A program made the position numbers and the translations under genes. Below, in pieces: positions 61,722 through 64,000 of a stretch of DNA of 64,000 bases. Position 1 is the stretch's first letter. Each line of letters starts with the position of its first letter. Under the pieces are notes generated by a model. It searched no databases, was not told the origin of the DNA, and saw only the letters and a list, made by a program, of their open reading frames with translations. This DNA is from Bordetella genomosp. 7 (GTDB lineage Bacteria > Pseudomonadota > Gammaproteobacteria > Burkholderiales > Burkholderiaceae_B): assembly GCF_002261265.1 (NCBI RefSeq), contig NZ_NEVK01000004.1:124001-188000 (forward strand), given 5' to 3'.

Positions 61722-62585
61722 TCAGGCCGGCATGGCCATGAGTTCGCCCATGCGCACGGGCCCGCGCACCGACGGCGTGTCGGTCCAGCGGACGCGGTTG
61801 GGGCCGAACAGCACGATGACGGTGGAGCCCAGCTTGAACAACCCCATTTCCGCGCCTTTTTCCAGGTGGATGGGCGCCCGGGACGCGGCGTCGTAGCGCC
61901 AGTGGCGGATGCGCCGCTTGTACGGCGTGATCAGCCCGCCCCATACCGTTTCGATGGACGCCACGATCATGGCGCCCACCAGCACCATGGCCATGGGGCC
62001 GTATTCGGTGTCGAACAGGCAGGCGACCCGCTCGTTGCGGGCGAAGAGTTCGGGCACATGGGACGCCGTCAGCGGATTGACCGAGAACAGGCGGCCGGGC
62101 ACGTGCACCATTTCGCGCAGGGTGCCGGCGCAAGGCATGTGCACCCGGTGATAGTCGCGCGGCGAAAGATAGATGGTGGCGAAATCGCCGCCGATGAAAG
62201 GCGTCGCGCGCTCGGGCTCGCCGCCCAGCAGGTTGGTCAGACTGTACGAGTGCCCCTTGGCCTGGAAAATGCGGCCGTGCTCAATGGGGCCGAGCTGGCT
62301 GATGGCGCCGTCGACCGGGCAGATTACGCCGCCCGGTTCGGCATCCAAGGGGCGGGCGCCGGGCCTGAGCTTGCGGGTGAAGAACTGGTTGAAAGTTTCG
62401 TAGGCCAACGGATCCTGCAGCTGGGCTTCGCTCATGTCTACGCCGTATCGGCGCACGAAGCGCGAGATCATCCAGTTCTTGACGGCGGGCGTGCGGCAAT
62501 CTGCGGCATGGCCCATCAGGCGCGACACCAGGTGATGGGGCGCCAGATATTGGCTGGCAAGAAAAAGCTGGTCTTTGAAAAGCAT
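61722..62585 (-). CDS. psd: Phosphatidylserine decarboxylase proenzyme
   Basis: 287 aa, typical PSD-B length. The self-cleavage motif LGST is at about residue 252 (FKLGSTVIV); cleavage before Ser creates the pyruvoyl cofactor. Other hallmarks are FFTRKLRPGARP, CPVDGAISQLGPI and YLSPRDYHRVHMP. It makes phosphatidylethanolamine at the inner membrane. Converges with the MetQ-like gene. Confidence 0.96.
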   Translation of the reverse strand: MLFKDQLFLASQYLAPHHLVSRLMGHAADCRTPAVKNWMISRFVRRYGVDMSEAQLQDPLAYETFNQFFTRKLRPGARPLDAEPGGVICPVDGAISQLGPIEHGRIFQAKGHSYSLTNLLGGEPERATPFIGGDFATIYLSPRDYHRVHMPCAGTLREMVHVPGRLFSVNPLTASHVPELFARNERVACLFDTEYGPMAMVLVGAMIVASIETVWGGLITPYKRRIRHWRYDAASRAPIHLEKGAEMGLFKLGSTVIVLFGPNRVRWTDTPSVRGPVRMGELMAMPA

Positions 62586-62664
62586 GGAATCCGTTTGAAA
62601 GTACTGCCAAGGAGGGGGCTAGGAATGTTACTTGGTATAGCCACCTGGCGCCAGTTCGCCAGCT

Positions 62665-63135
62665 TCAGGCGCGCGGCAGAGGCGCTATCGCGATGCCGTC
62701 GGGGATGTGCAGCACGCGTTCCCGCTGTATCTGGCGCGAGGCAAAGCCGGTATGGCGGCTTGCGGCGTTGCGAAGCAGCACCGACAGCACGGAGCCCTTG
62801 TCCTGGATCCATCGCGTCTTGCCTTGCAGCAGCCGCATGGCGGCTTCGGGGGGGCCCAGGCGGAAGCTGGTGCCGTTGATGACGATGGTGTGCTTGCCGT
62901 CGAAATGCGACGCCGGCTGGTCGATGATGGCCGCGGCGTCAAGGTTGTTCGTGCCGTGGTCGACGCGATACAGGAAGGTGATCTGGTTATAAGGATCGCA
63001 GACGGCGACGAGCTTTTCGGAGCCCGACACGTCCGAAATCATGCCGAGCAGCGGCGACTCGACCAGGAAACTGCCGCGCTGTTCTTCGGTGTAGACCAGG
63101 ATAGTGGGTGGGACTTCGGCAGCAGATTCGGACAT
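62665..63135 (-). CDS. Conserved-looking protein of unknown function
   Basis: 156 aa from ATG 63135; a TTG at 63144 would add three residues. No signal peptide or membrane segment. Visible stretches are TILVYTEEQRGSFLVESPLLGM, DPYNQITFLYRVDHG and HTIVINGTSFRLGPPEAAMRLL. Codon use fits the genome. No family recognised. It is transcribed towards psd with an 80-nt gap. Confidence 0.65.
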   Translation of the reverse strand: MSESAAEVPPTILVYTEEQRGSFLVESPLLGMISDVSGSEKLVAVCDPYNQITFLYRVDHGTNNLDAAAIIDQPASHFDGKHTIVINGTSFRLGPPEAAMRLLQGKTRWIQDKGSVLSVLLRNAASRHTGFASRQIQRERVLHIPDGIAIAPLPRA

Positions 63136-63897
63136 GGCGGGCAAGGCAGGGACGCTAATCCGAGATTCTAGCCTACATGCAAACTTTTGTTACGGTTGGT
63201 GGGAGGGAATGGATTCGTTCATTCGGGGGGGGTCAGACACCTTTGGGTGTCAGACACCTGGCGCGGGGACGCGGTGGTATGGGCTGCGGTTGCGTTCATT
63301 TGGGGGGTGTCTGACACCCTTGGGTGTCAGACACCTGGCGCGGGTGTGCGGTGGTATGGGCTGCGGTTGCGTTCATTCGGGGGGTGTCTGACACCGTTGG
63401 GTGTCAGACACCTGGCGCGGGTGCGCGGTGGTATGGGCTGCGGTTGCGTTCATCCGGGAGGTGTCTGACACCGTTGGGTGTCAGACACCTGGCGCGGGTG
63501 TGCGGTGGTATGGGCTGCGGTTGCGTTCATTTGGGGGGTGTCTGACACCTTTGGGTGTCAGACACCTGGCGCGGGTGTGCGGTGGTATGGGCTGCGGTTG
63601 CGTTCATTCGGGGGGTGTCTGACACCTTTGGGTGTCAGACACCTGGCGCGGGGACGCGGTGGTATGGGCTGCGGTTGCGTTCATTTGGGGGGAGTCTGAC
63701 ACCTTTGGGTGTCAGACACCTGGCGCGGGTGTGCGGTGGCATGGGGTTGCGGTTGCGTTCATTCGGGGGGTGTCTGACACCTTTGGGTGTCAGACACCTG
63801 GCGCGGGGACGCGGTGGCATGGGGTTGCGGTTGCGTTCATTCGGGGGGTGTCTGACACCTTTGGGTGTCAGACACCTGGCGATCTGGCGCCGCGGTG
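63136..63897. other. Non-coding region dominated by tandem palindromes
   Basis: 762 bp between the unknown gene's start and the aldehyde dehydrogenase stop. Apart from about 90 bp next to the unknown gene (its promoter), it is all cluster G. Short open frames through the repeat occur in every frame because the unit is not a multiple of three. Confidence 0.75.
63229..63876. repeat. REP-like palindrome cluster G (9 copies, 77-bp tandem unit)
   Basis: Copies begin at about 63229 (truncated left arm), 63306, 63383, 63460, 63537, 63614, 63691, 63769 and 63847. The period is 77 bp, then 78 at the end. Palindrome arms GGTGTCTGACACC and GGTGTCAGACACC surround TTTG, CTTG or GTTG. The 47-bp linkers (TGGCGCGGG, GCGGTGG, GCTGCGGTTGCGTTCATT) are nearly identical. 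Confidence 0.95.
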
Positions 63898-64000
63898 TCA
63901 GGCCAGGCTGATCCAGGTGGTTTTCAGGTCGCTGTATTTGTCCAGGGCGTGCAGGGATTTGTCGCGGCCGAAGCCCGACTGCTTGACGCCGCCGAACGGC
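63898..64000 (-). CDS. Aldehyde dehydrogenase, C-terminal fragment (PuuC-like)
   Basis: Only the last 33 codons are in the window; the gene continues to the right. The peptide [18 protein letters not shown] followed by [15 protein letters not shown] matches the C-terminus of NAD-dependent aldehyde dehydrogenases, closest in memory to gamma-glutamyl-gamma-aminobutyraldehyde dehydrogenase (PuuC). Stop TGA at 63898-63900. Confidence 0.85.
   Translation of the reverse strand, partial: PFGGVKQSGFGRDKSLHALDKYSDLKTTWISLA

Noticed and set aside
63229-63876. CRISPR-like array of repeats and spacers
   Set aside because: The intervening 47-bp linkers are nearly identical rather than unique, the repeated unit is a palindrome with linker, and no cas genes are present. 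It is a tandem REP-type array.
63187-63911. Several rightward open frames of 73-118 codons rich in SDT and WRG
   Set aside because: They run through the 77-bp tandem repeat, occur in every frame because 77 is not a multiple of three, and have no independent start signals or similarity.

Overview
The window is about 64 kb of high-GC betaproteobacterial chromosome. Bug/TctC-type receptors, a recG-oxyR-dps neighbourhood, TRAP and Liv transport genes and many GTGTCTGAC palindromes fit Bordetella/Achromobacter (Alcaligenaceae). A Bordetella petrii-like strain is plausible, but the species is inferred, not proven. I recognised no rRNA or tRNA genes.

Region 1 (1-13.4 kb) is core-like. It holds the end of a pirin gene, an fbpABC ferric-iron transporter behind a Fur-box-like site, and fpr with a terminator. 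A lone flagellin gene follows, with a sigma-28-like promoter. Then come two orphan periplasmic receptors (TRAP and Bug families), ridA, recG, oxyR (both redox cysteines present) and dps.

Region 2 (13.4-42.1 kb) is a group 2 (ABC-transporter) capsule locus. It has export genes (CtrA/KpsD-like lipoprotein, kpsE, kpsT, kpsM), the beta-Kdo linker transferases kpsC and kpsS, UDP-ManNAcA synthesis (wecB, wecC), a 1.4-kaa protein with two GT4 domains, a CgeB-like glycosyltransferase and a two-copy alpha/beta-hydrolase-like protein. The most unusual part is a lipid-making set related to rhizobial rkp and Burkholderia wcb genes. It consists of a 2548-aa iterative polyketide/fatty-acid synthase without a thioesterase, an alpha-oxoamine-synthase-like PLP enzyme 5 nt downstream, a short-chain reductase and an LTA-synthase-like sulfatase-fold membrane protein. 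The set resembles the polyketide-release logic of fumonisin-type sphinganine analogues and could make a dedicated capsule lipid.

Region 3 (42.6-64 kb) is mostly transport and metabolism. It contains an orphan livJ paralogue, a small hydrolase, an interrupted REP-associated tyrosine transposase (RAYT), ugpBAEC, proC with a queuosine-precursor transporter, a full livJHMGF operon, a PQQ sugar dehydrogenase with a GST, a DUF423 protein, arginase, a MetQ-like receptor, psd, an unknown gene and the end of an aldehyde dehydrogenase.

A family of about 27 palindromes sharing GGTGTCTGAC/GTCAGACACC arms lies in seven intergenic clusters. Two clusters bracket the RAYT, and an 86-bp imperfect direct repeat encloses that whole segment. 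This looks like a REP/RAYT system with locally amplified tandem units of 57-58, 72 and 77 bp.
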